From Duganella zoogloeoides (GTDB lineage Bacteria; Pseudomonadota; Gammaproteobacteria; Burkholderiales; Burkholderiaceae_D): 64,000 nucleotides of DNA. Position 1 is the stretch's first letter. Each line of letters starts with the position of its first letter. This document shows positions 48,201 through 56,687 of the stretch, piece after piece. A program made the position numbers and the translations under genes. The notes under the pieces are model-generated. The model was not told where the DNA came from. It did not search any database and worked only from the letters and a program-made list of their open reading frames with translations. The stretch spans positions 5,456,001 to 5,520,000 of the forward strand of contig NZ_CP140152.1 of NCBI RefSeq assembly GCF_034479515.1. The letters run 5' to 3'.

Positions 48201-48835
48201 CCGAACGGATCGAGCAGCACCGGCAACCATTCATTGCTGACGTCGCGCGTCAACACGCCGGCCACGCCCCACAGCACAAAGAAGGCCAGCACGCCCAGGT
48301 ACACCATCATCATCGACCGGGTGGTGGCCGCCAGCAGCATCAGCAGTGCGCCGATGAAGACCAGGTTGGGAATCACCAGCCAGGCAAAAGCCCACAGGTA
48401 GGCGTCCACCGGCACCGGGCCCACCCGCACTGCGTCCACCCATGGCATCAGCGGCCCGATCACCGTGCCCACCGCGATCACCACGAACATCGCCAGGCAA
48501 GCTGCCAGGCCCGCCAGGAAGCGCCCGACCAGGTACTGGTACTTGCGCATCGGCGTGGCAAACAACATGTCGGAGATGCCCACCTCGGTATCGCGCAGCA
48601 CGGCGCCGGCAATGAAGATGGTGACTGTGAGCATCGAAAACACGGTAAATGCGCCGAGCAGCTGCGCCACCACCACCGGCGCGTTGCGGTGCACATTGCC
48701 GATCGCGCCACCGACCACCACGGCGTCGCTGGTGGTGGCGCCGAAGGCCATCAGGCCCAGCACGAAGGCGGTGACCCACAGCAAGGGCTGGCGCAACTGG
48801 TAGCGCAGGTCGAACTTGAAAAATTCCATCAGCAT
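45251..48835 (-). CDS. ABC-2 type permease fused to M1 aminopeptidase
   Basis: A 1194-residue fusion. The first half has about twelve membrane helices in two ABC-2-like sets (RYQLRQPLLWV..., DMLFATPMRKYQYLVGRFLAG). After a last helix near 575, the C-terminal half is an exported M1 peptidase with GAMEN-region equivalent EFPRYQSFAQSFAN. The zinc motif HEMAH is at 933-937, with the third ligand Glu in LVESLAQY. The ATPase partner ends 10 nt upstream. SD GGAG precedes ATG 48835 by 8 nt. Known as a family (ABC transporter permease/M1 family aminopeptidase); physiological role unknown. Confidence 0.92.
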   Translation of the reverse strand: MLMEFFKFDLRYQLRQPLLWVTAFVLGLMAFGATTSDAVVVGGAIGNVHRNAPVVVAQLLGAFTVFSMLTVTIFIAGAVLRDTEVGISDMLFATPMRKYQYLVGRFLAGLAACLAMFVVIAVGTVIGPLMPWVDAVRVGPVPVDAYLWAFAWLVIPNLVFIGALLMLLAATTRSMMMVYLGVLAFFVLWGVAGVLTRDVSNEWLPVLLDPFGVRAFGRATRYFTSAESNTIVPPVAGYLLANRAVWLGVALACFAATLVLFKPQRAGTGRRWFGRKRTNAAVPEPVVPPASVLPAIAPHFGRGTAWLQCWHILRFDAAAVFKGVPFLVMLFFGMANFIGAASQASTMFGTTVYPVTYMMLETMQGSFSFLLLIVLTFYAGELIFRDRQFKVADVSDALPVPDWAPLVAKSLALAGVVFGFLLAGALTAMCIQLIKGGAPVEPGLYLKAVLLDSVSFVMLGLLALVLQVLVNNKFVGYLAIVVYMVAQLVLGALHFDHNLYNFASLPQIKYSDMNGYGHFIRGWSWFAVYWGCATLALLVVAQAFRVRGLALPWRRRVRAAGSRLRGPSGVLLALCVAGFAGTGAWIFHNTNQLNRYQPGNVAMDEQARYEKSYRKYKDMPQPRVTDVRADVDIYPEQRRVTVRGHYRMENKSGVPLAELRLQLNRDVTTRFANLPAHTVAIDDRDLGFRVLRLAQPIVPGAQLDLDFTVDVHPQGFTNKGEPDQLNLNGTFFNNTAFFPRFGYQSSLELQDRNERRKRGLGEPQRMAKLEDEPARANNVFGDTDWINFETTVSTSADQIAMAPGYLQNSWEKDGRRYFHYKMDRPMVGFFAYLSARWNVKKGEWRGVPIEVYYDARHGYNVERMITSTQKSLDYFDAHFTPYQFRQVRILEFPRYQSFAQSFANTIPYSESIGFIADLRDKNDIDYVFYVTAHEMAHQWWGHQVVGANVQGSTMLVESLAQYSALMVMEKEYGRNKLRRFLRFELDSYLRGRGGEVIEELPLYRVENQSYIHYRKGSLVFYRLRDEIGEEAVNRALKRFLQDKGYQQAPYTTSRELLEYLRAEAPQDKQALITDLFEKIVLYDNRVTEATAKKRPDGQWDVTMKLHLAKLEADGKGKETARDYDEPVEIGIFARAPGAREADEKVLYLEKRLLRGSDPVLTVTVKEQPFEVGVDPYNKMIDRVPGDNRKEVGNE

Positions 48836-48845
48836 GGCGCGCTCC

Positions 48846-49739
48846 TCAGGCTACTGCAGGGGCGGCAGCGCGGTGGGCGGCGCGCACGTGCAGGAAGTAC
48901 ACGTCCTCGAGGTTGGGCTCGACCGCGATGAAGCCGTCGTCGGGCTGGCTGTCGGCATACACGTGGATTTGCGGCTTGCCGCCCACCAGGCGGGTGCGCA
49001 GCACGGTCAGGCGCTCCTGGTAGCCGGGCAGTGCCTCGGCGCTCACGGTGCGGCGCCAGACCTTGTCGCGCAGGGTGTCGATGGCGGCCTGCGGCTCGCC
49101 CTGCACCAGCACCTGGCCCTTGACGATCACCGCCATCTGCGGGCACAGGTCGGTGACATCCTCGACGATGTGGGTGGAGAGAATGACCACCACCTGCTCG
49201 CCGATGCGGGCCAGCAGGTTGAGGAAGCGGTTGCGTTCGTCGGGGTCGAGGCCGGCGGTCGGCTCGTCGACGATCACCAGCCTGGGCGCGCCCAGCAGGG
49301 CCTGGGCGATGCCGAAGCGCTGGCGCATGCCGCCCGAATAGGTGCCCAGGTTGCGCTTGCGCGCTTCCCACAGATTGGTTTGCTGCAGCAGCGCCTCCAC
49401 CGCCTCCTTGCGCTCGCCGCGCGCGGTCAGGCCCTTGAGCACGGCAAAGTGGTTGAGCAGCACCTCGGCCGTTACCTTCGGATAGACGCCGAAGTCCTGC
49501 GGCAGGTAGCCAAGCTGGCGGCGCAGCGCCTGCGGCTGGGCCAGCACGTCGAGGCCATCGAAGTGGATGGAACCGCTGTCGGGGTCCTGCAGGGTTGCAA
49601 TCGTGCGCATCAGCGACGACTTGCCGGCGCCGTTCGGGCCCAGCAGGCCGAACATGCCGTGGCCGATCTCCAGCGTGACATTGTTGATGGCTTTGACGCC
49701 GTTGTCGTAGGTCTTGTTGAGCTGTTTGATCGAAAGCAT
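48846..49739 (-). CDS. ABC transporter ATP-binding protein partnering the M1-permease fusion
   Basis: A 297-residue ATPase. Walker A is GPNGAGKSS (34-42), the signature is YSGGMRQRFGIAQAL, Walker B VIVDEPTAGLDP, and the switch His is in ILSTHIVEDV. A C-terminal domain of about 80 residues follows the core, common in CcmA/NatA-like ATPases. ATG 49739 has AGGAG 10 nt upstream; the frame to 49808 lacks an SD. Co-transcribed with the M1-permease fusion. Confidence 0.92.
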   Translation of the reverse strand: MLSIKQLNKTYDNGVKAINNVTLEIGHGMFGLLGPNGAGKSSLMRTIATLQDPDSGSIHFDGLDVLAQPQALRRQLGYLPQDFGVYPKVTAEVLLNHFAVLKGLTARGERKEAVEALLQQTNLWEARKRNLGTYSGGMRQRFGIAQALLGAPRLVIVDEPTAGLDPDERNRFLNLLARIGEQVVVILSTHIVEDVTDLCPQMAVIVKGQVLVQGEPQAAIDTLRDKVWRRTVSAEALPGYQERLTVLRTRLVGGKPQIHVYADSQPDDGFIAVEPNLEDVYFLHVRAAHRAAAPAVA

Positions 49740-49886
49740 GACGCCAGGTCTCCTGATAAGTCGGAGCAACAGGCTCCGAAGCAACCTTACTATAGAGCAA
49801 AGTTGCAAACTTATCAGTGTCTTTCGATTAACTGCCGGTTGGTGCGACAGGCTGCATAAAATGCGGTATGGAATGCGCGCTGGGCA

Positions 49887-50792
49887 CTATGGGCGGTATT
49901 CCGGGAACATTTCCTTGAGCAGGAATGACAGCAATTCCGCCTCGTCTTCCTTGCGCGCACTCATCTTGACGGTGCGGCCCAGGCGGCGCGATTCCCATTC
50001 GAAGTCGCCCGGCTTTTCCTTGCGGATGATTTTGATCATTTCCTTGGCGACAGCGGTTTCGATATCCTTTTCGCTGCCCTGCTCCACGTGGATCTGCTGC
50101 AACCACTTGCGCTTGAAGTTGGTGTTCCAGCCACGGAATTTCACATCGGCACTGTTCGAGCGTTTATCGACCGAGAACACGCCGCCGGTATCGTCGGCAT
50201 CGGCGCCGCCACGGGCATTGGCGCCGGCAATATTGGCCTTGGCGCGTGCCAGCGAGCGCTCGGCGGCCGACTGGGCCGGTTCGGACGGTTGCGGCGACGG
50301 GTTGGCCGCCTCGCGCTCGGCGCGGCGCTTGGCCAGCATGGCGGACATGTCCTGCTCCTGCGGCGGCGGTGGTGGCGGCGTCATGGTCGCCTGCACCGGC
50401 GGCACAAAGGTTTCCAGCTTGGGCTGGGTTGGCGTCGGCTTGCTGCGCACGGTGCTCGGCTTGCTCGGTGGCGTAGGCTTGGTCGGCTTGGGCTCGGTCT
50501 TCTTGGGCGTGGGCTTGACGGTGGGCTTTTGCGGCGTGATCGGCATGGGCGAGATATACACCATCTCGCCGCCTTTTTTAGCGGACGTGGTCTTCGGTGG
50601 CGGCGGCGACGGCGAAAACAGGTAATACAGCACGAACGCCAGGTGCAAGGCGATGGTGAACGCCAGGCCATAGCGGCGGGTAATCGATTTCTTCTCTTCC
50701 CACAAGGCGTACGAGTCCCCCGGCACCGGCAAAGGCTGGCCGCAGGTCTCGCAGTAACCGCTGGCGGTGAGGATGTGGGAGTCGTGGTGCAA
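49887..50792 (-). CDS. Proline-rich membrane-anchored protein with N-terminal CxxC, unknown function
   Basis: A 301-residue protein. It has a short cytoplasmic head with YCETCGQPLPVPG (one CxxC, zinc-ribbon-like) and one membrane helix (about 40-60, LAFTIALHLAFVLYYLF). A long Pro/Lys/Thr spacer (about 65-145, many KPTP and PPPP) precedes a compact C-terminal domain (WNTNFKRKWLQQIHVEQGSE, FEWESRRLGRTVKMSARKEDEAELLSFLLKEMFPEY). The layout resembles TonB or TolA, but the C-terminal sequence is not recognised as TonB. No neighbour shares an overlap: 230 nt to the RND gene, 147 nt to the ABC ATPase. Confidence 0.75.
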   Translation of the reverse strand: MHHDSHILTASGYCETCGQPLPVPGDSYALWEEKKSITRRYGLAFTIALHLAFVLYYLFSPSPPPPKTTSAKKGGEMVYISPMPITPQKPTVKPTPKKTEPKPTKPTPPSKPSTVRSKPTPTQPKLETFVPPVQATMTPPPPPPQEQDMSAMLAKRRAEREAANPSPQPSEPAQSAAERSLARAKANIAGANARGGADADDTGGVFSVDKRSNSADVKFRGWNTNFKRKWLQQIHVEQGSEKDIETAVAKEMIKIIRKEKPGDFEWESRRLGRTVKMSARKEDEAELLSFLLKEMFPEYRP

Positions 50793-51022
50793 GATACGGA
50801 ACCTTGTGGAACGAAGTCTTCAAAATGCGGTCATAGTGCCAGACTCCCGTAATTTTGGGAATCTTTCAAGCACCTGAACCCGGCCATCATAGCGCGCCGC
50901 AGGAAACGACGCGCGTGCACCAGGTAGCTACTTTACAAGTAAGGGCTCTTGACGGGTGTTACCTTATGTATCCAAAGCAAGCAATTTGCATTACGGATGC
51001 GTAAGAATGCCATGCCTGCGCG

Positions 51023-54000
51023 TCAGCTTGCGTGCGCGACGCCACATTGCTCGTCGCTGAGCGGTCCCGTCCCGCTATACCGGTCCAGGTACAGGTAGAT
51101 CACCGGCGTGATATACAGCGTGATCGCTTGCGAAAAGATCAACCCTCCCACCACGGCCAGGCCCAGCGGTTGGCGCAGTTCGGCGCCGGCGCCCAGGCCC
51201 AGCGCGATCGGCAGCGCGCCCATGATCGCTGCCAGCGTGGTCATCATGATCGGCCGGAAGCGCAGGATGCACGCCTCGCGGATGGCGTCCGCCGGCGCCC
51301 TGCCCTCGGTGCGCTGCACGTGCAAGGCAAAGTCGATCATCATGATGGCGTTTTTCTTGACGATGCCGATCAGCATCAGGATGCCGATGATGGCGATCAT
51401 GGTCAGGTCGAGGTTGAAGATCCACAGCGTGATCAACGCCCCCACCGCTGCCGACGGCAAACCGGCCAAAATCGTCAGCGGGTGGATATAGCTTTCGTAC
51501 AGCACGCCGAGCAGCACGTAGATCACGCCCAGCGCCGCCAGGATCAGCACCACCTGGCTGCCCTGCGAATTCTGGAACACGGCCGCGTCGCCGCCGTAGT
51601 TGGTGATGATAGCCGGCGGCAGGCGCATGTCGATGCCCATCTGGTCGATCTTGGCGGTCGCCTTGCCCAGCGGCACGTCCGGCGCCAGGTTGAACGACAA
51701 GGTAATCGCCTGCAACTGGCCCTGGTGGTTGACTGCCGTCGGTCCCACGGTGCGCTCCACGCCGGCAAAGCTCGACAGTTTGACCAGCTGGCCGGCCTTG
51801 TTGCGCACCGAGATTTTCGTGAGTGCATTGTCGAACTGGCGGTCGGCGTCGGCCGCCTCCAGGATCACGTAGTAACTGGCCGCCGGCGAATAAATGGTCG
51901 AAACTTGCCGCTCGCCGAAGGCCAGGTACAGCGCAGTGCGCACGTCGCCCAGCGCCACGCCCAGGTTGTTGGCCTTGTCGCGGTCGATCTTGAGCGAGGC
52001 CTGCAAACCGCGATTCTGGGTATCGCTGGTGACATCGCGGAAATCGGGATCGGCGCGCAATTGCTCCAGGTATTTTTGCGCCCACTCGCCCAGCGCGCCG
52101 GGGCTGACCGATTGCAAGGTGTACTGGTAGCGGCTTTTAGACTGCCGTCCGCCCAGTTGCAGGTTCTGCACCGGGCTCAGATACACGGCCATGCCGGGGA
52201 TCGACTTGGTGGCCTTGCGCAGGCTGTCGAGCACCTGCGGCATCTTGTCTCGCTCGCTGCGGGGTTTCAGGACCAGGAACATCCGTCCCGTGTTGCCGCC
52301 GCCGGTAAAGGACGTCACATCCTGCACATTGGGGTCGGCGCGGATCACATCGACCACCCGGTCTTGCAGCGCCAGCATGGCCGACGTCGAGATATCTTCC
52401 GAGGCCTCGGTGTTGACGCGGATTTGCCCCAGGTCTTCCTCGGGGAAAAAGCCTTTCGGGATCGCCATGTACAGCACCACCGTCAGCGCGAAGGTACCGA
52501 ACGCCAGCATTAGCACCGGGAAGCGGTGGCGCAGCGCGATGTCGAGCGTGCCGGCGTAGCCGTTGCGCAGCGTGGTAAAGCCCGCCTCGAACCAGCGTCC
52601 CAGCCAGTTGCCCTGGTCGTGTTCAGGGTCGATGGTATCGGCCGGCAGCAGGCGGCTGGCCAGCATCGGCACCAGCATCAGCGACACGGCGGCCGACACC
52701 AGCACCGCCAGCGCCACCACCACCGCGAATTCATGGAACATCAAGCCGATCACGCCCGGCATGAAGAAGATCGGGATGAACACGGCCACCAGCGAGACCG
52801 AGATCGAGATAATGGTAAAACCCATCTCCTTCGAGCCGATCAGCGCCGCCTGCAACGGCTTTTTACCGAGCTCGATATGGCGCACGATGTTTTCCAGCAC
52901 CACGATGGCGTCATCGACCACCAGGCCCACGGCCAGGGTGATCCCCAGCAGCGAAATATTGTCGAGGCTATAACCGAACGCGTACAGCAAGGCCAGCGCG
53001 CCCAGCAAGGAAATCGGCATGGTGATCGCCGGAATGAAGGTGGCCGCCGCGCGGCGCAGGAATAAAAAGATCACCAGCACTACCAGCACGATGGTCAGCA
53101 GCAAGGTCAGGTTGACGTCGTGGATCGCCTCGCGGATCGACACCGACCGGTCGTTGACCAGGTTGATGTTGACCGACGCCGGCAGCTGCGACTGGAAGCG
53201 CGGCAGCAGTGCGCGCACGCCATCGACCACCTGCACCGTGTTGGCGTCGGGCTGGCGTTGCACCAGCAGCACGATCGAGCGCTCGCCGTTGTAGCTGCCG
53301 GCCGCCTTGACCGACTGAAAACTGTCTTCGACGGTCGCGACATCTTTCAAACGCACCGGCTCGCCGTTGCGCACGGCCACGATCAGGTCGGCAAATTCGG
53401 ACGCCTTCATCAGTTGCGGATTGCCCTGGATGGTCAGGGTCTGGCTGGGGCCGTCGAGGATGCCCAGCGGCGTGTTGGCGTTGGCCGACTTGATCGCCTG
53501 CTGCAGCTCTTCCATCGTTAAATCACGGGCGTTGAGCAGGTCGGACCGGGCGCGGATGCGTACCGCGTAACGCTTCTGGCCGTTGACGCTCACCTGCGCC
53601 ACGCCGGGCAAGGTGGACAGGCTGGGCGCCACCAGGTTTTCGGCGTAGTCGTTGAGCTCGGCCAGGCTCAGCGACGGCGAATTCATGGTCATGAACAGCA
53701 CCGGCGCGTCGGCCGGGTTGACCTTGCGGTACGACGGCAGGTCGGTCATCTCGATCGGCAACTGGCGCTGGGCGCGCAGCAAGGCGGCCTGCACATCGAC
53801 CGCCGCTTCGTTGACGTTGATGCTGGTGTCAAATTCAAGCGTGAGCGACGAGTTGCCCAATGTATTCGACGACGTGATCAGGGTCAGGCCGGCAATCGTG
53901 GAAAACTGCTTTTCCAGCGGCAGCGCCACCGACGACGCCATGGTCTCGGGCGACGCCCCCGGCAAGTCGGCCGAGACGTTGATCACCGGGGTGTTATAGC

Positions 54001-54115
54001 TCGGCAGCGCCGCCACGGGGATATAAAAATACGACAGCACGCCGGCCAGCACCAGCGTGACCGACAGCAGCACCACCATCACCGGACGGCGGATGCACAA
54101 CTCGGAAATGTTCAT
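51023..54115 (-). CDS. RND efflux pump (MdtB/MdtC-like)
   Basis: A 1030-residue inner-membrane proton antiporter. MNISELCIRRPVMVVLLSVTLVLAG is the typical start. Two large periplasmic loops sit between TM1-2 and TM7-8. The TM4 aspartate pair lies in GLVVDDAIVVLEN, and there are RND repeats (RPIMMTTLAAIMGALPIALG). Closest in style to MdtB/C or MuxB/C. Only one RND gene is present, whereas MdtBC needs two, so it may act as a homotrimer. It starts 2 nt after the adaptor stop. No outer-membrane channel gene is in the cluster. Confidence 0.94.
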   Translation of the reverse strand: MNISELCIRRPVMVVLLSVTLVLAGVLSYFYIPVAALPSYNTPVINVSADLPGASPETMASSVALPLEKQFSTIAGLTLITSSNTLGNSSLTLEFDTSINVNEAAVDVQAALLRAQRQLPIEMTDLPSYRKVNPADAPVLFMTMNSPSLSLAELNDYAENLVAPSLSTLPGVAQVSVNGQKRYAVRIRARSDLLNARDLTMEELQQAIKSANANTPLGILDGPSQTLTIQGNPQLMKASEFADLIVAVRNGEPVRLKDVATVEDSFQSVKAAGSYNGERSIVLLVQRQPDANTVQVVDGVRALLPRFQSQLPASVNINLVNDRSVSIREAIHDVNLTLLLTIVLVVLVIFLFLRRAAATFIPAITMPISLLGALALLYAFGYSLDNISLLGITLAVGLVVDDAIVVLENIVRHIELGKKPLQAALIGSKEMGFTIISISVSLVAVFIPIFFMPGVIGLMFHEFAVVVALAVLVSAAVSLMLVPMLASRLLPADTIDPEHDQGNWLGRWFEAGFTTLRNGYAGTLDIALRHRFPVLMLAFGTFALTVVLYMAIPKGFFPEEDLGQIRVNTEASEDISTSAMLALQDRVVDVIRADPNVQDVTSFTGGGNTGRMFLVLKPRSERDKMPQVLDSLRKATKSIPGMAVYLSPVQNLQLGGRQSKSRYQYTLQSVSPGALGEWAQKYLEQLRADPDFRDVTSDTQNRGLQASLKIDRDKANNLGVALGDVRTALYLAFGERQVSTIYSPAASYYVILEAADADRQFDNALTKISVRNKAGQLVKLSSFAGVERTVGPTAVNHQGQLQAITLSFNLAPDVPLGKATAKIDQMGIDMRLPPAIITNYGGDAAVFQNSQGSQVVLILAALGVIYVLLGVLYESYIHPLTILAGLPSAAVGALITLWIFNLDLTMIAIIGILMLIGIVKKNAIMMIDFALHVQRTEGRAPADAIREACILRFRPIMMTTLAAIMGALPIALGLGAGAELRQPLGLAVVGGLIFSQAITLYITPVIYLYLDRYSGTGPLSDEQCGVAHAS

Positions 54116-54117
54116 GC

Positions 54118-55269
54118 TCAGCCCTTGGTGACGGTGGCGTCAAGCGCCTTGTCGGCGGCAGCAATGCGCACCTTGCCGCCGGGCCGCAGGTTCTGCTTGC
54201 CGTCGACAATCACTTTTTCGTTGCCCTTGAGGCCGGAGACGGCAGCAAACTCACCGAATGCGTGCAGGCGCTTGATGTGCACCACCTGCGCCGACTGGTC
54301 GCCATCGACCGCATACACGAAGGTGCCCTGGGTATTGCTGATGATGGCGTTTTGCGGAATCACTGTGGCGCCCTGCAACACGTGCGACACCAGTTGCGCG
54401 TTGACGTACTGGCCCGGCCACAGGCTGGTGACCTTGTTGTCGAACTCGGCTTTTACACGGATCACGCCGGCCACCGGGTCCACCGTGCTGTCGATGAAGC
54501 TCAGGGCGCCGGTCAGTTCCTTGTCCGAGGTGGGTTGCGTGACGCGCACCGGCACCACGCCGCGCTGCTGGGCTTCGAGCAGGCCGCCCAGCGCCGATTC
54601 CGGCAGCGTGAAGGCGACGTTGATCGGGTCGAGCTGGGTGACGGTCGTCAGCGACGTGCTCATCTGCACCAGGCTGCCGGCATATACATTGATCGCGCCC
54701 ACCCGGCCCGACATCGGCGCGCGGATGGTGTTGTAGCTGGCGTCCACGCCCACCGCGCTGGCGGCGGCCAGGTCGGCGGCCAGCACGGCGCGCGCCGCTT
54801 CGACCTGGCTTTTGAGGGTATCGACCGCGCCTTGCGCCACGTATTTTTGCGCCAGTAAATCTTCGGCGCGCTGGTACTGGCGTTCGACATCGGCCAGCGC
54901 AGCGCGGTCGCGCGCCACCTGGGCGGCTGCCTTTTCCACGTTGGCGCGGGCGCTGCGGTCGTCGAGCGAGAACATCAGATCACCGGCCTTGACGAACTGC
55001 CCTTCCTTGATATGCACGCGCACGATGGTGCTGGTGGTTTGCGGATGCAGGTCCACGGTGCTGATCGGGGTGACGGTGCCGTTGGCCTGCAACACCACCG
55101 GCACATCGCGCCGTTGCGGCGCCACCACGCTCACCGTGGTCGGGCCTTGCGGGCCGTTGGCCTGCTTGCCGGCAGGCGCGGCGTGGTGGCCGCCATTTTG
55201 CATATACCAGCCACTGAAGCCGAGGATGGCGGCGGTAGCCACCAGGGTAACAATCGTCGATTTTTTCAT
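54118..55269 (-). CDS. RND periplasmic adaptor (MdtA-like)
   Basis: A 383-residue adaptor with an N-terminal hydrophobic anchor and no lipobox Cys. Lipoyl half-motifs are TVTPISTVDLHPQ and IKEGQFVKAGDLMFSLD. The hairpin includes [24 protein letters not shown], and the barrel includes IRAPMSGRVGAINVYAGSLV. Pairs with the RND gene downstream. It lies 62 nt after the histidine kinase stop on the same strand, so the four genes are probably one transcript. Confidence 0.94.
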   Translation of the reverse strand: MKKSTIVTLVATAAILGFSGWYMQNGGHHAAPAGKQANGPQGPTTVSVVAPQRRDVPVVLQANGTVTPISTVDLHPQTTSTIVRVHIKEGQFVKAGDLMFSLDDRSARANVEKAAAQVARDRAALADVERQYQRAEDLLAQKYVAQGAVDTLKSQVEAARAVLAADLAAASAVGVDASYNTIRAPMSGRVGAINVYAGSLVQMSTSLTTVTQLDPINVAFTLPESALGGLLEAQQRGVVPVRVTQPTSDKELTGALSFIDSTVDPVAGVIRVKAEFDNKVTSLWPGQYVNAQLVSHVLQGATVIPQNAIISNTQGTFVYAVDGDQSAQVVHIKRLHAFGEFAAVSGLKGNEKVIVDGKQNLRPGGKVRIAAADKALDATVTKG

Positions 55270-55331
55270 TATTGTGAACAGTCTTTGTGCTTTTTGGTAT
55301 GGCTGTTGTGTCTCGTACTACGGTGTCCCCA

Positions 55332-56687
55332 CTACAGGCGGCTGGCGTACGACTCCGGCAAGATCAGTGTGACTTCCAGCCCGCCGGCGGGGTGGTTGTT
55401 GAGCGCCACGGTGGCGCCGTGCTGCTCGGCGATATTGCGGGCGATGGTGAGCCCCAGGCCGGTGCCGCCCGACTCGCGCGAACGCGACGATTCGATCCGG
55501 TAAAACGGCTCGAAGACACGCGCCATCTGGTCCTTGGCAATGCCGGGGCCACCGTCGCGGATGACCACGCGCGCCGCGCCGGTCATGCGCTCGACGGTCA
55601 CGTTGGCGTAGTGGCCGTATTTGACGGCGTTGTCGATCAGGTTGACCAGGCAGCGGCGCATGTCGAGCGGGCGGCCCATCAGCGCCATGTTGGCGCGCCC
55701 GCGCAGCTCCACCGGCTGGCCGCTGTCGGAGGCGTCGCTGCACACGCTGTCGAGCAGCGAATCGAGGTCGAGCGCCTGCATGGTTTCGGACGCGTCCATG
55801 CTGCGCGCCAGGTCCAGGCCCTCGCGCACCATTTGCTGCATGGCCGACAGGTCGTCGATCAGGCGCTGCTGCAACTCGTCGTCGCGCACTTTTTCCAGCC
55901 GCAGGCGCAGGCGCGTGAGCGGCGTTTGCAGGTCGTGGGTAATCGCAGCGAGCATCTGCGTGCGCTGCATGATGTGCTGGCGGATGCGCGCCTGCATGGC
56001 GTTGAAGGCCGCACTGGCCTGGCGGATCTCGGCGGCGCCGCTGAGCACCACCGGCGGGTGATTGATGTCATTGCCCAGGTCCTTGGCAGCCTTGGCCAGC
56101 CGCTTGAGCGGACGCACGGCCATGCGCGTGACCAGGTAGGCCAGCGCCGCCACCGACAGCAGGAATGGCAGCAACGCCACGTATTCGCTCAGCGCCGTCG
56201 CTGGCACCTCGGGCGGCGGCAGGATCGACAACTTGAGCCTGGCGCCGTCGCGCAGCGTCACGTACATCGCCTCGCAGGCGCCACCCCACTGGCTCGGTGC
56301 GAAGATGGAACGCTGGCGTGGCTGGGCGCACTCGGCCGGCTGGTCGGCCAGCGGCAGCAATTGCACTCCTTTAGCCAGGCGCTGCTGCAAGGTGCTGGAA
56401 AATGCGGTTGCGGGCCTGGTCGCCGCAGGCGCCTCGGCCATGCGTTCGAGCTTGATGGTGCCGCGCTCGGCCATGCGCAAATAGGTCGGACGCGATTCAC
56501 TGGCCAGGGCATCGGCCGTGGTAATGAGTTGCTCGGCGCGCTCCATGGCGTGGAAGTCGCGGTACCGCTCGAAAGACCGGGTGCGTTCGCCCACCGACAG
56601 CCATTGCGTGAGCGCCGCCGAGGCTATCATGCCCAGCAACAGCACCAGGAAGACGCGGCCGGTCATCGAGCCGAAAAAATCTTTCAC
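55332..56687 (-). CDS. Sensor histidine kinase (EnvZ/BaeS-like)
   Basis: A 451-residue kinase. It has TM1 (about 10-30), a periplasmic domain of about 135 residues with two Cys (120, 138), TM2 (about 168-188) and a HAMP region. His251 lies in ITHDLQTPLTRLRLRLE, and the ATPase boxes are LVNLIDNAVKYG, DGGPGIAKD and GGTGLGL. It overlaps the regulator gene by 4 nt. The downstream pump suggests it senses envelope damage or toxic compounds. Confidence 0.94.
   Translation of the reverse strand: MKDFFGSMTGRVFLVLLLGMIASAALTQWLSVGERTRSFERYRDFHAMERAEQLITTADALASESRPTYLRMAERGTIKLERMAEAPAATRPATAFSSTLQQRLAKGVQLLPLADQPAECAQPRQRSIFAPSQWGGACEAMYVTLRDGARLKLSILPPPEVPATALSEYVALLPFLLSVAALAYLVTRMAVRPLKRLAKAAKDLGNDINHPPVVLSGAAEIRQASAAFNAMQARIRQHIMQRTQMLAAITHDLQTPLTRLRLRLEKVRDDELQQRLIDDLSAMQQMVREGLDLARSMDASETMQALDLDSLLDSVCSDASDSGQPVELRGRANMALMGRPLDMRRCLVNLIDNAVKYGHYANVTVERMTGAARVVIRDGGPGIAKDQMARVFEPFYRIESSRSRESGGTGLGLTIARNIAEQHGATVALNNHPAGGLEVTLILPESYASRL

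Noticed and set aside
46694..48931. A 745-codon plus-strand frame opposite the M1-permease gene
   Set aside because: The translation is dominated by His, Gln and Arg with no domain or signal. It is the complement of a high-GC coding sequence.
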